Notes: a model not told the origin generated them from the letters alone. A DNA stretch of 45,439 nucleotides from Flavobacteriales bacterium (GCA_947488235.1 CANLAQ010000019.1:1-45439); one strand, 5' to 3'; positions 32,558 to 43,382 are shown, counted from the first letter of the stretch. Program-made: numbers and translations.

Positions 32558-34084
32558 ATGAAAATCATTGGAAAGCTATTAAAAAAATCCACGGCAATTG
32601 GTTACAAACGCATCAATATGAAAAATATTGATCACCAAAACCAATTGACGGTATTGAGAAGTTTGTTAGAGAAAGCCAAGCAGACACAATTTGGCTTTTT
32701 TCACGATTTTTCCTCCTTTTTAAGTCAAAAAGATGCGGTAGAACAATTTCAATCTGTTATTCCTATTTCCGATTACGAAGAATTTTATTCTAAATGGCTG
32801 CACAAAACAATCTCAGGACAAAAAGATTGTACCTGGAGGGGGAAGGTTAAATATTACGCTCTGTCATCTGGAACAACTGGATCTCCAAGTAAGAGAATCC
32901 CTGTGTCAACAGAAATGATTCGTTCCTTTCAAAAAACTAGTGTCAGGCAATTATCCATTCTTCATGAACTAGATTTATCAGATGCTTTTTTCAATGCGTC
33001 TGTTCTCGCTGTAGGCGGGTCAACAAAGTTGATAAAGGTTGATAGACATATAGAGGGTGATTTGAGTGGGATTTTAAAAAAACACACCTCTCTCATCGTC
33101 AAACCTTTGGCAAAACCAGGACCGAAAATTGCTGCTTTAAAAGATTGGAATGAAAAAATAAATGCTATTGTAGAAAAAGCACCTTTGTGGAATATTAGCA
33201 TCATTGCTGGAATTCCGAGTTGGTGTATCATGTTAATGGAGCGCATAATAGAACGATATAAATTAGACAATATCCATCAAATGTGGCCTAATTTGGAAGT
33301 TTATGTCCATGGTGGCGTATTTATTGAACCCTACAAAAAACGATTAGAGAAATTAAGTGATAAACCTATTTTTCTTCTGGATACCTACTTGGCAAGTGAG
33401 GGTTATTTTGCTTATCAAATTTCTCCATCTAAAAAAGGGATGCGGCTTTTAGTGGAAAATCAAATATTTTTTGAGTTTATTCCTTTCACCTCAGACTTTT
33501 TTGATGAAAATGGAGAATTAATTTCCAAATTCAAAGCGCTCACCATAAGTGAAGTAAAAGAAGGAGTGGATTATGCCCTTGTTATATCTACCAATGCCGG
33601 ATTATGGCGTTATTTAATTGGTGATTTGGTTCGATTTATAAATATAAATGAACGAGAAATCATTATCACAGGTAGAATTAAACAATTTTTAAGTTTGTGT
33701 GGAGAACATTTATCATTAGACAATATCAACACTGCATTAGCTAAGTTAAGTAAAAGAGAATTCCCAATTGAGCCCGAATTTACCATTTTCGCCAACATAG
33801 CGTTACAAAGCCATCATTGGTATATAGAAACAAAAAAAGACAACTTAAATGCTGAATTATTAATTCAAAAAATTGATGGTATTCTTTCTAAAATAAACGA
33901 TGACTATTATTCTGCCCGGAAATACACACTTCAAGCACCAAAAGTTACTTTACTTCCAGAGGGAACGATGTATAAATTTATGCAAAGTTCAGGTAAAATT
34001 GGTGGGCAAAATAAAATGCCAAGGGTATTGAACGATAAACAAGCAAAGCAATGGACGGCATTTTTAGAAGAAAAAGGATTATAA
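32558..34084 (+). CDS. GH3 auxin-responsive-promoter family acyl-adenylating protein
   Basis: A 508-residue cytosolic protein of the GH3 family. The adenylate-forming motif is SSGTTGSPSKRIPV (103-116). Later conserved stretches are YLASEGYFAYQ, LVISTNAGLWRYLIGDLVRF and GRIKQFLSLCGEHL. Plant GH3 enzymes adenylate a carboxylic acid such as jasmonate or auxin and couple it to an amino acid; bacterial members are widespread in Bacteroidota but their substrates are mostly unknown. It is divergent from the usp gene and convergent with the PorP gene (6-base overlap). No partner is in the operon, so the substrate cannot be inferred from context. Confidence 0.87.
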   Translation: MKIIGKLLKKSTAIGYKRINMKNIDHQNQLTVLRSLLEKAKQTQFGFFHDFSSFLSQKDAVEQFQSVIPISDYEEFYSKWLHKTISGQKDCTWRGKVKYYALSSGTTGSPSKRIPVSTEMIRSFQKTSVRQLSILHELDLSDAFFNASVLAVGGSTKLIKVDRHIEGDLSGILKKHTSLIVKPLAKPGPKIAALKDWNEKINAIVEKAPLWNISIIAGIPSWCIMLMERIIERYKLDNIHQMWPNLEVYVHGGVFIEPYKKRLEKLSDKPIFLLDTYLASEGYFAYQISPSKKGMRLLVENQIFFEFIPFTSDFFDENGELISKFKALTISEVKEGVDYALVISTNAGLWRYLIGDLVRFININEREIIITGRIKQFLSLCGEHLSLDNINTALAKLSKREFPIEPEFTIFANIALQSHHWYIETKKDNLNAELLIQKIDGILSKINDDYYSARKYTLQAPKVTLLPEGTMYKFMQSSGKIGGQNKMPRVLNDKQAKQWTAFLEEKGL

Positions 34085-35101
34085 TCTTTTACCTTTAAAA
34101 ATCGACTTTTTCATTGTGGTATAGCTGAATGAAAATTCTAATGAACTGCGATATGCTGCAGCAATTCTTCCAAGTTCTTGATCATAAGAGACACCGAAAC
34201 GATAGTTTCCAAAATCCAAGTAGCAAGCAGGAATTAATGCTCCCGTCGATCTGAAATAAAGTCCTGTACTTAAAGTTTTTTCATGTTTTAATCTTGTAAT
34301 TTGAGATGAGCCCTTAAATTTCAATTTATAAAAAGCTCCATAAAGACCTTCGTAATGTTTTCCTTGAATAAATTGAGCCACTTTAATCTCCAGGCTCATA
34401 TTAGAACTTAATCCGAAGGCGGACTCGACATGTAATCCATATTTGGCATAGAGATGATCCACTGCTAAAGCATTGTACCTTAATTTAGGCTGATTTATAT
34501 GCTGAATAAAACCCCCAATATTTATTTTTTTTTCTTTACTTGAACTTCCTCTACTGGATTTATCGAAAGAATAATTTACTCCAATTCCTGCATCTAAATA
34601 ACTAAAGGATGCTAATTGATTGGGCTCATCAACTGCAATAGTAGGATCAAAGATAGAACCGTTCCATTGAGAGTAAAAAGAAAGATTCGAAAAATCAGCA
34701 TTTCTATTATTGAAAGAAGTTTGTAGCCCGGCAGACAAGCGATGTCCTCTCGCTAGTGGAATATTTCCACTAATAGAAATACCACCACAGGTCATGCCAA
34801 ATTTTGAATCTCCACCTGCGTCATTCATGAAAAATAATCCAATTCCACCGAATGCCTTATTTTGATGTCCCGATTTTCCAATTGTAAATTCTGCCGAGGT
34901 CATGGTTGTGATAAACTTTGTACCTGCACCAATCCACTGATTCCTATTTTGAATGCTAATGCGTTCAAAGCCTTCAAAATTTCCAACAGTTGCAGGGTTC
35001 GTTATCATCAAAGATTTATCATATTGTGTAAAATGATAATCCTGCGCAACAAGCACAATTGGAAGTATGAAGAAAGAAATGATTACAAGTACTAACCTCA
35101 T
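34079..35101 (-). CDS. PorP/SprF family T9SS membrane protein
   Basis: A 340-residue outer-membrane barrel protein with a signal peptide ending VLVAQ. Right after it is [20 protein letters not shown], the family hallmark (QDxxFxQY...xNPAxxG). [22 protein letters not shown] and a glycine/aromatic strand pattern follow. In Flavobacterium, SprF is needed for surface localisation of its neighbour SprB, and PorP/SprF paralogues are commonly encoded just after type B cargo genes. Here the ATG overlaps the cargo gene stop by four bases (35098-35101), so this is the dedicated partner of the CotH/TSP3 protein. Confidence 0.93.
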   Translation of the reverse strand: MRLVLVIISFFILPIVLVAQDYHFTQYDKSLMITNPATVGNFEGFERISIQNRNQWIGAGTKFITTMTSAEFTIGKSGHQNKAFGGIGLFFMNDAGGDSKFGMTCGGISISGNIPLARGHRLSAGLQTSFNNRNADFSNLSFYSQWNGSIFDPTIAVDEPNQLASFSYLDAGIGVNYSFDKSSRGSSSKEKKINIGGFIQHINQPKLRYNALAVDHLYAKYGLHVESAFGLSSNMSLEIKVAQFIQGKHYEGLYGAFYKLKFKGSSQITRLKHEKTLSTGLYFRSTGALIPACYLDFGNYRFGVSYDQELGRIAAAYRSSLEFSFSYTTMKKSIFKGKRL

Positions 35102-38100
35102 CGAATCAAAGTGATATTTCCGGAAAGCGTTTCTTTTTTTCCATTTAAATAAACAACATCTACTATATAGGCATAAACCCCGGAATTACATGTCATACCT
35201 TTAAAGGATCCATCCCATTTGAAATTCTTTTGGGTGGAAGAATACATTGTATTTCCCCATCGATCAAAAACGCTAAAGGTAAAGGAGGCAACATCCATCC
35301 CAACGATGATTGAATAATTATTGTTTTGTTCATTTCCTACACCATTGGGAGAGAATGCTGTTGGGATATGAATTCCCATAGAGCAATCTGGGGAAGTAGT
35401 ATTTGGATCACATTTATCAAGTGGATTGGATCCATTGGTAACTTCTGCACCGTCACTAATTCCATCACCATCGGTATCAGGATTGGTTGGATTGGTCCCT
35501 AAAACACCTTCTTGAGCATCTGTCAAGCCATCGCCATCAGTATCAATTTGACAACCTGGCAAGGTATCATCTGGATCGCATGGATTGAGAGGATCTGTTC
35601 CATTAAGTACTTCCGTTCCATCGTTGATGCCATCTCCATCGGTATCAGGATTTGAAGGATTGGTTCCATTAGCATTTTCTTGACTTGTTGTCAAGCCATC
35701 ACCATCTAAATCACAATTAGGGGAATTTGGATTTGGAATACAAGGGTCCGTATTGGCTGGATCTTGTTCATTAAAAACACCATCGCCGTCAGTATCAAGT
35801 ATCGAAGAATCCAAGGCATCAATAATTCCATCTCCATCTGTATCTAATGGAACAGATGGATTTGCGCCAATTTCAATTAAGTCATTTTCACCATCGCCAT
35901 CCGTATCGGGATTATTAGGATCTGTTCCTGCAAGTACTTCATCTACATTTAATACTCCGTCTCCATCCATGTCTGGATTGTCTGGAATAAATACAGCAAC
36001 GATATTTTCTGGTCCCATGACAGCAATACTGTTGGTGTCTTGCGCAATAGGTAATGCTAATGGTCCAGTGGTATAGGTCCAATGGCTAAATACATAACCG
36101 ACATTTGCTTTGGCTACCATATTGGTTTGAATGCCCCCAAAATAAGTAGTTGACCATGGATAGCTGGGTGCCCAGATAGAATTAACTTTAATAGTTCCTG
36201 CATTTACTGGAGTAACATCAAAGGTTACAGGAAAAGGTCCTGTTAAAGAATAACAATCAATAAGTCCTTGCTCCAAGGCTAAACACCTAGCATTAATAAA
36301 ATTCCTGAGTGTTTGAACTTTAGATTGCCACCCAGAGTAAGTTCCTCCCCATTTCGCGCAATGTGCTGTCATTTCAGGTCCAATTTCATTGACCATACTA
36401 TCGAGAAGCATAATCATGGTATCACAAGAAAAATTGGTATTGATCAAATCAATGTAACGAGTGATATAATATTGTTCCACTGCTGGATTTTCGAGGATAA
36501 GCTTTTCTAGTATTGCGGTGTGTCCTTGCCCTCCTGGATTCGGTAAGTTTTCAGCATTACAAGGGTCTGCATTGGCGCTCGGATCAGGAATTCCTGTATA
36601 ATTGATATAGTGTCCAAAAGTGGCATCCATATCCCATAGCGCATAGCGCCATTTTTTCTTATCGCCATTTAGATTAAGGCCACGCCACCAAGCTGTATTC
36701 CAGTTGAGCCAATCTTGATTAACCACATACGAGTTTATCATAAAATAATCACAAAGCGATTCCCAATTTAGCAAACTATCGACATAATTAAAGTTGGTTG
36801 GATTAGCCATGCTATTAGTAGCAATATAATTCTTTAAATTATTCCAATCCGGCAAGGCATTTGGTGCACCATAATCTTCCCAGGTACCTCCCCAAGTTTT
36901 TAAGTAGTGTAAATTAAATTTATCTTGGTTGTAATAATAATCAGTGTAATCGCCATCGTCAGCTTTTTCTCTTATTTCATAAACCCCCCAATACTGACCA
37001 TTAAGATAAAGTACACAAGGTCTCCAGGTGCGCTCGTCGAGTTTCAAATCCGCTTTTATCGATAATTCATGAACAAATGCATCTCGAATATGGGCACCGT
37101 TTTCAAATGGATAATTGTCACTTGCTCCTGGTTTTAGAATTACGCGTTGAAAATTATCTCTTGATTTTTCTGGAAAAATAACATGCTCTAAATCGCCATT
37201 GTAGCCGTATTGGTCACGCATAACAAAATCAAATCCACGCTGAGGGTAACTCCAAGAATCATTACCGTGCTTATTAAAATCTCCTTGTCCCTCATCAATA
37301 AATACCCCATTATCCTCAAACAATTCGAAGGAGCCAACTGGGGTGATTTGAGATCCTTGGAGCAAGGTGTACACGCCTTGGCTACAAACAGACACAACTG
37401 GAATAGAATGACTAACATTTATAAAATAGGAGTTTGTCGCAGTGAAAGAAGGTAAATTGGTGCTAAATGCTGTTGCTCTTAACACCTTTGTTGTGGTAAT
37501 TGGTATCGGCGTTGAATAAATTGGAGAAGTAACCAATGGATCTGATCCATCTAAGGTATAGCGAATCGTTGCGGAAGGGTCAGGACAAGAAATAGTAATC
37601 GATTGTGACGCGGGATAAAAACCTGCTTGCAAATTGAAAACAGGCGTTGGCGTATAAAAATTAACGGCACCGCTATTATTTGCATTTGGAGTTGGGGTGG
37701 TAAAAAGACTAAAAGTAGCTGCTCCATTGGTAGTTCGACCAACAGAATGGTTGGACTTTGTCATGTGAACAATTTTAAAAGAATCTACTACTATCAATGA
37801 TGGATTTAAGAGAATAATCCAATCTCCTTCAGTCTGAGAAAGGTTAAAATTTGGATGATATTCATTACCATTTACTAAATTTCTTTTGGTACAAAAGGCC
37901 ATTTTAAAACCATTTGCAGCAATTGTTCCGCTAGGAATTTGCCATTTAGTAAGATTAGTAGCCTTGTCTGATAAATACCAACCTGTAAGATTAATAGCAG
38001 TTCCGGTCGTATTATAGAGCTCGACCCAATCTTCTTTTTGACCGTAAGCATCATTGATTCCAGTTATATTAGAACAAGAATATTCATTGATTAGAACTTG

Positions 38101-38157
38101 TCCAAAACTTAGGGAAGTACTGAAAAAAATAAGAATAAAGAGTAGTTTTTTTATCAT
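35098..38157 (-). CDS. T9SS cargo: lamin-tail, CotH kinase-like, thrombospondin-3 repeats, gliding C-terminal domain
   Basis: A 1019-residue secreted surface protein. Signal peptide about 1-19 (ending LSFGQ). A lamin-tail domain follows (about 20-125, [26 protein letters not shown]), then a chitobiase/Fn3-associated-like module (about 172-240, [12 protein letters not shown]). The CotH kinase-like domain covers about 300-620, with [33 protein letters not shown] and [10 protein letters not shown] near 507. A bacterial-repeat-like sandwich (about 650-720) precedes calcium-binding TSP3 repeats of the DTDGDGxxD type (about 724-917). CHU_C domain from [10 protein letters not shown] (about 928) ends GNITLIR. 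CotH proteins can phosphorylate proteins, so this may be a surface kinase. Coupled to PorP/SprF by a four-base overlap. Confidence 0.92.
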   Translation of the reverse strand: MIKKLLFILIFFSTSLSFGQVLINEYSCSNITGINDAYGQKEDWVELYNTTGTAINLTGWYLSDKATNLTKWQIPSGTIAANGFKMAFCTKRNLVNGNEYHPNFNLSQTEGDWIILLNPSLIVVDSFKIVHMTKSNHSVGRTTNGAATFSLFTTPTPNANNSGAVNFYTPTPVFNLQAGFYPASQSITISCPDPSATIRYTLDGSDPLVTSPIYSTPIPITTTKVLRATAFSTNLPSFTATNSYFINVSHSIPVVSVCSQGVYTLLQGSQITPVGSFELFEDNGVFIDEGQGDFNKHGNDSWSYPQRGFDFVMRDQYGYNGDLEHVIFPEKSRDNFQRVILKPGASDNYPFENGAHIRDAFVHELSIKADLKLDERTWRPCVLYLNGQYWGVYEIREKADDGDYTDYYYNQDKFNLHYLKTWGGTWEDYGAPNALPDWNNLKNYIATNSMANPTNFNYVDSLLNWESLCDYFMINSYVVNQDWLNWNTAWWRGLNLNGDKKKWRYALWDMDATFGHYINYTGIPDPSANADPCNAENLPNPGGQGHTAILEKLILENPAVEQYYITRYIDLINTNFSCDTMIMLLDSMVNEIGPEMTAHCAKWGGTYSGWQSKVQTLRNFINARCLALEQGLIDCYSLTGPFPVTFDVTPVNAGTIKVNSIWAPSYPWSTTYFGGIQTNMVAKANVGYVFSHWTYTTGPLALPIAQDTNSIAVMGPENIVAVFIPDNPDMDGDGVLNVDEVLAGTDPNNPDTDGDGENDLIEIGANPSVPLDTDGDGIIDALDSSILDTDGDGVFNEQDPANTDPCIPNPNSPNCDLDGDGLTTSQENANGTNPSNPDTDGDGINDGTEVLNGTDPLNPCDPDDTLPGCQIDTDGDGLTDAQEGVLGTNPTNPDTDGDGISDGAEVTNGSNPLDKCDPNTTSPDCSMGIHIPTAFSPNGVGNEQNNNYSIIVGMDVASFTFSVFDRWGNTMYSSTQKNFKWDGSFKGMTCNSGVYAYIVDVVYLNGKKETLSGNITLIR

Positions 38158-38273
38158 TCTAGCAAGTTTAACATGAATCAGTATACTAATCAGTTGAAAT
38201 TATAAATAACATTTAACTTGACGCATCTAATATTAAAAAGTTGTTAATTTTACCTTAAAAATAAACTATTATT

Positions 38274-38681
38274 ATGAAACTGTTAATTAAAATTGTGTTT
38301 ATTACATTAATTGCCTTTAGTTTTCTAGGTTGTACTAAGGTGGAAGGCTTAGGTGGAAAGGCTATGATCACTGGGAAATTAAGTGGTCAATTTTATAGTG
38401 ACAAGCAATTGACTTTATTTAATGGGACGGGAGTTCTTGCTGACGAGGATGTTTATATTGTATATGGGACTGGGGACACTTATTTTGATGATGATATAAA
38501 ATCTAGTTATGACGGAAGTTTTCAGTTCAAGTACCTTAGGCCAGGTAAATACACTGTTTTTGTATATGAAAATTGTTATCCTTGTTCCTCATTACAAGAG
38601 GTGGTATTAACAGAGATAGAAATCACCTCTAAAGATCAGGTGGTAGATCTAGGGACCATTACCCTGAAGAAAAAAATCTAA
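38274..38681 (+). CDS. Small lipoprotein with carboxypeptidase-regulatory-like fold
   Basis: A 135-residue lipoprotein; C20 follows FSFLG in a good lipobox. The mature part looks like a single beta-sandwich: AMITGKLSGQFYSD, SSYDGSFQFKYLRPGKYTVF, VVDLGTITLKKK, as in CarboxypepD_reg-like or SdrD B-like domains. CYPC near residue 100 could form a disulfide. A plausible promoter (TTG 38218-38220, TAATTTTA 38245-38252, spacer 24) precedes it. It is followed after five bases by the DUF2490 gene, so both products probably reach the outer membrane together. Function unknown. Confidence 0.75.
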   Translation: MKLLIKIVFITLIAFSFLGCTKVEGLGGKAMITGKLSGQFYSDKQLTLFNGTGVLADEDVYIVYGTGDTYFDDDIKSSYDGSFQFKYLRPGKYTVFVYENCYPCSSLQEVVLTEIEITSKDQVVDLGTITLKKKI

Positions 38682-38686
38682 GTTCA

Positions 38687-39406
38687 ATGCGATCTCTTTT
38701 ATTATTAAGCATATTCTTCACCAGCTTTAGTTTTGGGCAAACCAATGTCTTTCAGACATGGACAGAAACCGGTACTAAATTAGCCTTAAGTAAGCGCGTT
38801 ACTATTGGATTAGATTGGACGAATCGTATAGGAGAAAATGGGTTTGCAACTGTATTTCCTCAAATGAATTTTAAATATAAAGTATGTGATTGGTTTCGGC
38901 CTTCTATTGATTTTCGATATGTAATGAAAAAACAATTAGACGCTACTTATCGAAGTTACAGTAGGATAAATTTTAATAGCCAATTCAACTATCAAAAAAA
39001 ACGCTTGTCTGCTGGTTTAAGATTCAGATACCAATACCAATTTTCAAATCTGAATTCAGAATATGATCCGGAATTTGATAAAGCATTTAGAATAAAATCG
39101 AATATTGAATACGATATCAATAACAGTATAATATCTCCCCTCGTCAGCGTTGAATTCTTCTATGATCCAAATTATTCTGATTTGGGCAGGAGATTCAATG
39201 AAATTAGATACTTTATTGGAGGAAGTTTAGACCTAAATAGTCCGCATCAGATACAAATTGGCTACATGTTTAATCAAAAAATTAATCTTCCAGCTCCTGT
39301 AAATAAGCAGATATTGAGTCTTAGCTATGTTTATAATGTCAAATTGTATAAGGACAAGAAGAAGGTGAAATCAACGGGTGCCAAAAACGCAAGTAGGGAT
39401 TTATAA
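38687..39406 (+). CDS. DUF2490 domain-containing outer-membrane protein
   Basis: A 239-residue protein with a signal peptide ending FSFGQ (1-18) followed by the start typical of DUF2490 (NVFQTWTETGTKLALSKR). The rest is a series of amphipathic strands with many Tyr/Phe/Arg (YRSYSRINFNSQFNY, LSAGLRFRYQYQFSN, FNEIRYFIGGSLDL), consistent with a small beta-barrel. The family has no assigned function. The last about 20 residues are basic and probably disordered. Second gene of a two-gene unit, convergent with the cyclase gene (stops 2 bases apart). Confidence 0.8.
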   Translation: MRSLLLLSIFFTSFSFGQTNVFQTWTETGTKLALSKRVTIGLDWTNRIGENGFATVFPQMNFKYKVCDWFRPSIDFRYVMKKQLDATYRSYSRINFNSQFNYQKKRLSAGLRFRYQYQFSNLNSEYDPEFDKAFRIKSNIEYDINNSIISPLVSVEFFYDPNYSDLGRRFNEIRYFIGGSLDLNSPHQIQIGYMFNQKINLPAPVNKQILSLSYVYNVKLYKDKKKVKSTGAKNASRDL

Positions 39407-39407
39407 T

Positions 39408-42400
39408 TTAATCTTGGTAACGATTTTCAAGTAGCCGATTTTCAACAAATGCTAAATTTTCCTCTTTTTTTACTTGACGCGTAGCGATAGAAGTTGTGCT
39501 AAAATATCTGTGTTGTTTCAGGAAGACTACTTGAATCTCATCCCAAGCGCGATCACTGGTAATTTTCCCCATTTTCCGTAATTCTTGTCGCAAGCGATCT
39601 GAGATAAGTTCAAAATCGTCTCTTCCAAGATAATCAAGATCAGCATCACACATAATTTCCTGCAATTTATTTACAGGTTTATGAGGGATTTCTGTTACAT
39701 AAATAAGTGCGACAATAGTTTTTATATGTTGTTCTGTATATCCATATTTGGGTAAAATCTCTAAGGCCATTTGAGCACCAATCGCCTCATTACTATCATA
39801 TTGTTTAATAAACCCTGCATCATGAAAAAGTGCAGCTGTTTTTAATAAGAATAAGCCTTCGTCAGTTACGCCTTCAATTAGTGCAATCCGCTCGACTGCT
39901 TTTACAACATCTTTAGTATGTTTAACTGAATGATATAGGAGATCTTCAGACAATCCAACACTTAACTTTTTCAGAATTTGATGTTCCACTTTATAATATT
40001 TTATATTACTAAAAAAGTGTAATTGAACAATTTGATAAAACCTATCATTTGGTATGAGTCCCTCGCCATGCTCTGATAATTCAGGCTTAATGCGATGCAC
40101 GACATACATATCAACTAGTGTTTTAGATTTGGTCTGAGCTTTCCCTTTAAATTCACATTCAAAATAAGGCTCCACAAACAAGAAGGTATTTCCGGAAACC
40201 GTTACTTTTCCTGGTTCAGAAAGCATTTCCATGCGCTGTGCTTGATTTACGGTAGCGCCCCAAACATCATAAGCGATTTTTAATTTTCCAATAACACCAG
40301 TGGTAACAGGACCCGTATTTATTCCAATTCTCAAACTCCAATAATCCTTATAATTTGCAATGGCTTCATACTTAAGTTTCTGCATATAATGCTGCATTTG
40401 GAGCGCTGCAATACAGGTGTCAATTGGATGGGTAGAGTTTTTTTCAGGAATTCCCCCCGCAACCATATAGGCATCTCCAATTGTTTTTATTTTCTCTAGA
40501 TTATTGGCGACAGAAATCGCGTCAAATTTTTTGAAAATAATATCAAGTTTTGATACCAAGCGAGTGGGCGACATGGATTCAGCAATTTTAGTAAAACCAA
40601 CCACATCAGTAAACATTACAGAAACGGATTCATAAGCCTTTGCTTGCACCTTCCCACGCATTTTTAACTCTTTAATGACCTCTAATGGAAGCGCGTTTTT
40701 AAGCCATTGTTCTGCTTTCTCCTTCTCTTTCATTAAGAGTCCCTGTTGCTCAACAACCTTATTTTTTTCTTCCTTTATCAGTTCATTTTGAATTTCAATT
40801 TGTGTCTTTTGATCTCTAATCTCTTTTGTACGCTTTGCAATTTTTACTTCCAGCTTCACTTTGTCACGGCGTACATGTTCTATTCTTTGCTTGATCATTA
40901 CAAGAACTACAAGACCAGTTACAATTATAATGATGGTCCAATACCACCAAGTTGCCCAATAGGGAGGGTTTATTTTAAATTCTAAAACAGCTGGCTGGCT
41001 TGACCAAGGGCCATCGCCGATTTTAGCAAAAATTTCAAGGTGATATTCGCCTGCGGATAAGGCATTAAAATTTAAATCATTCGTCAGTGAAAAATTCTTA
41101 CTATCAATTTGGTCCCCGACTAAAATATACTTGTAATTGATGAGCGAGGGAGCCGTTAGATTACTTGCTTGAAAATGAACTGTAAAACTTCTTTGATGGT
41201 AATCTAATTCTATTTGATTATTGTTTTTGTTTTTTAGTGAATAAGCATTTATGATTTCCCCTTTAGGATGCGCTTTATTTGGATCAATCGTTATTTTAAT
41301 GATGCTCAGCTCGGTGATAAGGGAATTGTTATTAATTTCATTCGGATTAAAATGACTGTAGCCATAAATACCTCCAAAGAAAAGCTCACCATTGAGCGCG
41401 CGGAAGTAGGCATTTGAATTAAATTCATTACATACTAAACCATTAATTTCATTGAATTTTTTAATTTCATTTGTTGCTGTATTTATCGACGCCAATCCAC
41501 GATTGGTACTCATCCAAATATCCTTATTTTTTCCTGGTAAAATTGCATAAATAACATTATTGGGGAGGCCTTCCTTTTTGGTAAAAAGCTTCATGGAATT
41601 ATTCTTTGTATTGAGTTGAATAAGTCCCGAACCTAGGGTTCCGATATAATATTCATTTTTTCCTGTTTGATAAATTGAAGTAAGCAAATCTTTTGTCAGA
41701 CTCATTATTTTCTCATTCAAAAAATAGGGGTGAATTAGTTTGCGTTTAGCATCATATAAATTTAATCCGCCATTACTTGTTGTAAACCAAAATTTACCGA
41801 GTTTATCTTTATAAATATTTCTACATACTCCTTTTGAAATAGTGCTTTTTGGATGAAGATTGTCGTGTTCAAATACTTCAGTTTTATGCGTCTTAGTATT
41901 ATATAACAGAACGCCTGCATTGGTCCCAATGAAAAACTGATCATCGCTCCATTTCACAATCGAGTAGATGCGTTTATGCAGTCGTTGAGGCTCTTTTAAT
42001 TTAAGGTCGATTTTTTTGAAAGTCCCTGCATTTGGAATAAACTCATAAAGTCCATCAAAACAACCAAAGAAAATAGTACTGTTATTTTTTGGGGTCATGC
42101 AAAGAATCGAAGCATCTGTATTAAAAGCAGTATTTTGACCTTTGTTTTTTTGGAAATGCTGAAAAACTCCAGTTTGCCTATTTACTCTTGAAATTCCAAG
42201 ATCGGTTCCAATATACATATAGGTACCTAATTCACAGAAACTCCAAACATTTTGAGACGGTAATCCTTTTGTTAAATCACCACTAGGCCCAACCGAATAG
42301 AAGCCTCTTTCTTTTGGATTAAAACTAGAAAGTCCTCTTTCGCTTCCTATCCAATATACCCCAGATTGATCCACTGTTAAACAGGATAGATTGTTGTTTA

Positions 42401-43289
42401 AGAGCGTATTTTTTTGAAAAATATCTTCGGTACAATTAACAATATTTCCTTTTTCACTATATTGAAAAAGGCCTTGTCGTGCCGTAGCGAAATACCAAAT
42501 TGATTGATGTTTTTCTATTCCAACGATTGCAGATGAAATAACTGAATTCAGATTTTTAAAAGCAAGAGTTGTTTTCTTTTGTGCAAAATTATAAGTGTAA
42601 ATACCTTTATTGGTTCCGAAATAAATTTTTTGGTCCCCTTTAATGGCATAGATTGAAGAGATGCTTAGTCCACCATTTTGCCAAAGAGGGTGACTCTTAA
42701 TTGATCTTAACGATTCACTTGATTTTGACAGATAAGACACCGCGTTATTGTCATGGACAAAGACCATTTTCCCGTCAGGGCAGGCATATATAAATTGTAC
42801 TTTAAGTTTTTTTATCGATTTTGGTGGACTAACAAATTTATTTATTTTAACATCGAAACAATAAAGAAGATTCCCTTGTGCAAGTATCCATAATTTATCT
42901 TCTTGATCAATTACTAAATGTTCAATAAATAAAGCACCTCTATTATTGAGAAAATGGGTTTTAAATTCTTCTTTAACAGGATTGAAAGAAACCAAACCAT
43001 TTGCAGAACCAAACCAAAGCATTCCATTCTTGCTTTTTGCAGAAGAAGTAATATAGGAACTTGCTAAACCTTTAGAATTTTCTCTATTGAAAACTTGGAA
43101 ATTTTGGCCATTAAATTGATTAAGACCTTCTTGCGTACCTACCCAAATACTGTGCTGTTGATCTTCTATAACAGTAGTAACAAAACTTTGGGACAGGCCA
43201 TCTGCAATAGCATAATTGGTAAATCTGATATCAGATTGACCATAAACTGAGTAAGCAGTTAGAAACAGGAATAGGTAAAAATATTTCAA
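39408..43289 (-). CDS. Membrane sensor with periplasmic propeller, class III adenylyl cyclase and HD domain
   Basis: A 1293-residue inner-membrane sensor. Signal sequence about 1-17 (ending YSVYG). Two-component-regulator propeller repeats span about 25-690, many with the xxxIWVGTxxGLxxFN pattern, and a Y_Y_Y-like sandwich covers about 700-775. One transmembrane segment is at about 780-803, then a coiled coil to about 870. The cyclase domain has metal-binding D895 (FTDVVGFT) and D939 (KTIGDAYM), base-selecting K935 and D1008 (YDVWG), and catalytic N1015 and R1019, the pattern of ATP-using cyclases. The HD domain has H1120, H1124, H1156-D1157 and D1215. The start is TTG at 43289: no in-frame ATG exists between it and the upstream stop, and later ATGs would remove the signal sequence. 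Alone in its transcript. Confidence 0.9.
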   Translation of the reverse strand: MKYFYLFLFLTAYSVYGQSDIRFTNYAIADGLSQSFVTTVIEDQQHSIWVGTQEGLNQFNGQNFQVFNRENSKGLASSYITSSAKSKNGMLWFGSANGLVSFNPVKEEFKTHFLNNRGALFIEHLVIDQEDKLWILAQGNLLYCFDVKINKFVSPPKSIKKLKVQFIYACPDGKMVFVHDNNAVSYLSKSSESLRSIKSHPLWQNGGLSISSIYAIKGDQKIYFGTNKGIYTYNFAQKKTTLAFKNLNSVISSAIVGIEKHQSIWYFATARQGLFQYSEKGNIVNCTEDIFQKNTLLNNNLSCLTVDQSGVYWIGSERGLSSFNPKERGFYSVGPSGDLTKGLPSQNVWSFCELGTYMYIGTDLGISRVNRQTGVFQHFQKNKGQNTAFNTDASILCMTPKNNSTIFFGCFDGLYEFIPNAGTFKKIDLKLKEPQRLHKRIYSIVKWSDDQFFIGTNAGVLLYNTKTHKTEVFEHDNLHPKSTISKGVCRNIYKDKLGKFWFTTSNGGLNLYDAKRKLIHPYFLNEKIMSLTKDLLTSIYQTGKNEYYIGTLGSGLIQLNTKNNSMKLFTKKEGLPNNVIYAILPGKNKDIWMSTNRGLASINTATNEIKKFNEINGLVCNEFNSNAYFRALNGELFFGGIYGYSHFNPNEINNNSLITELSIIKITIDPNKAHPKGEIINAYSLKNKNNNQIELDYHQRSFTVHFQASNLTAPSLINYKYILVGDQIDSKNFSLTNDLNFNALSAGEYHLEIFAKIGDGPWSSQPAVLEFKINPPYWATWWYWTIIIIVTGLVVLVMIKQRIEHVRRDKVKLEVKIAKRTKEIRDQKTQIEIQNELIKEEKNKVVEQQGLLMKEKEKAEQWLKNALPLEVIKELKMRGKVQAKAYESVSVMFTDVVGFTKIAESMSPTRLVSKLDIIFKKFDAISVANNLEKIKTIGDAYMVAGGIPEKNSTHPIDTCIAALQMQHYMQKLKYEAIANYKDYWSLRIGINTGPVTTGVIGKLKIAYDVWGATVNQAQRMEMLSEPGKVTVSGNTFLFVEPYFECEFKGKAQTKSKTLVDMYVVHRIKPELSEHGEGLIPNDRFYQIVQLHFFSNIKYYKVEHQILKKLSVGLSEDLLYHSVKHTKDVVKAVERIALIEGVTDEGLFLLKTAALFHDAGFIKQYDSNEAIGAQMALEILPKYGYTEQHIKTIVALIYVTEIPHKPVNKLQEIMCDADLDYLGRDDFELISDRLRQELRKMGKITSDRAWDEIQVVFLKQHRYFSTTSIATRQVKKEENLAFVENRLLENRYQD

Positions 43290-43382
43290 ATATTTTCTTT
43301 GTAGTTGTTGATAGAGTCTGCATGTTCAACACTTGGACACATCTCTACAGCATACAAATTTAAAGAAAGAAATGTAATCTAT

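Noticed and set aside
35400..35990. Possible tandem DNA repeat (minisatellite)
   Set aside because: The periodicity is explained by the coded DTDGDG calcium-binding repeats; the units differ at the DNA level.
35753..36076. Plus-strand open frame of 107 codons opposite the TSP3 repeats
   Set aside because: It is the antisense shadow of the GATGGTGAT-type repeat codons; the serine/proline-rich translation has no signal or family features.
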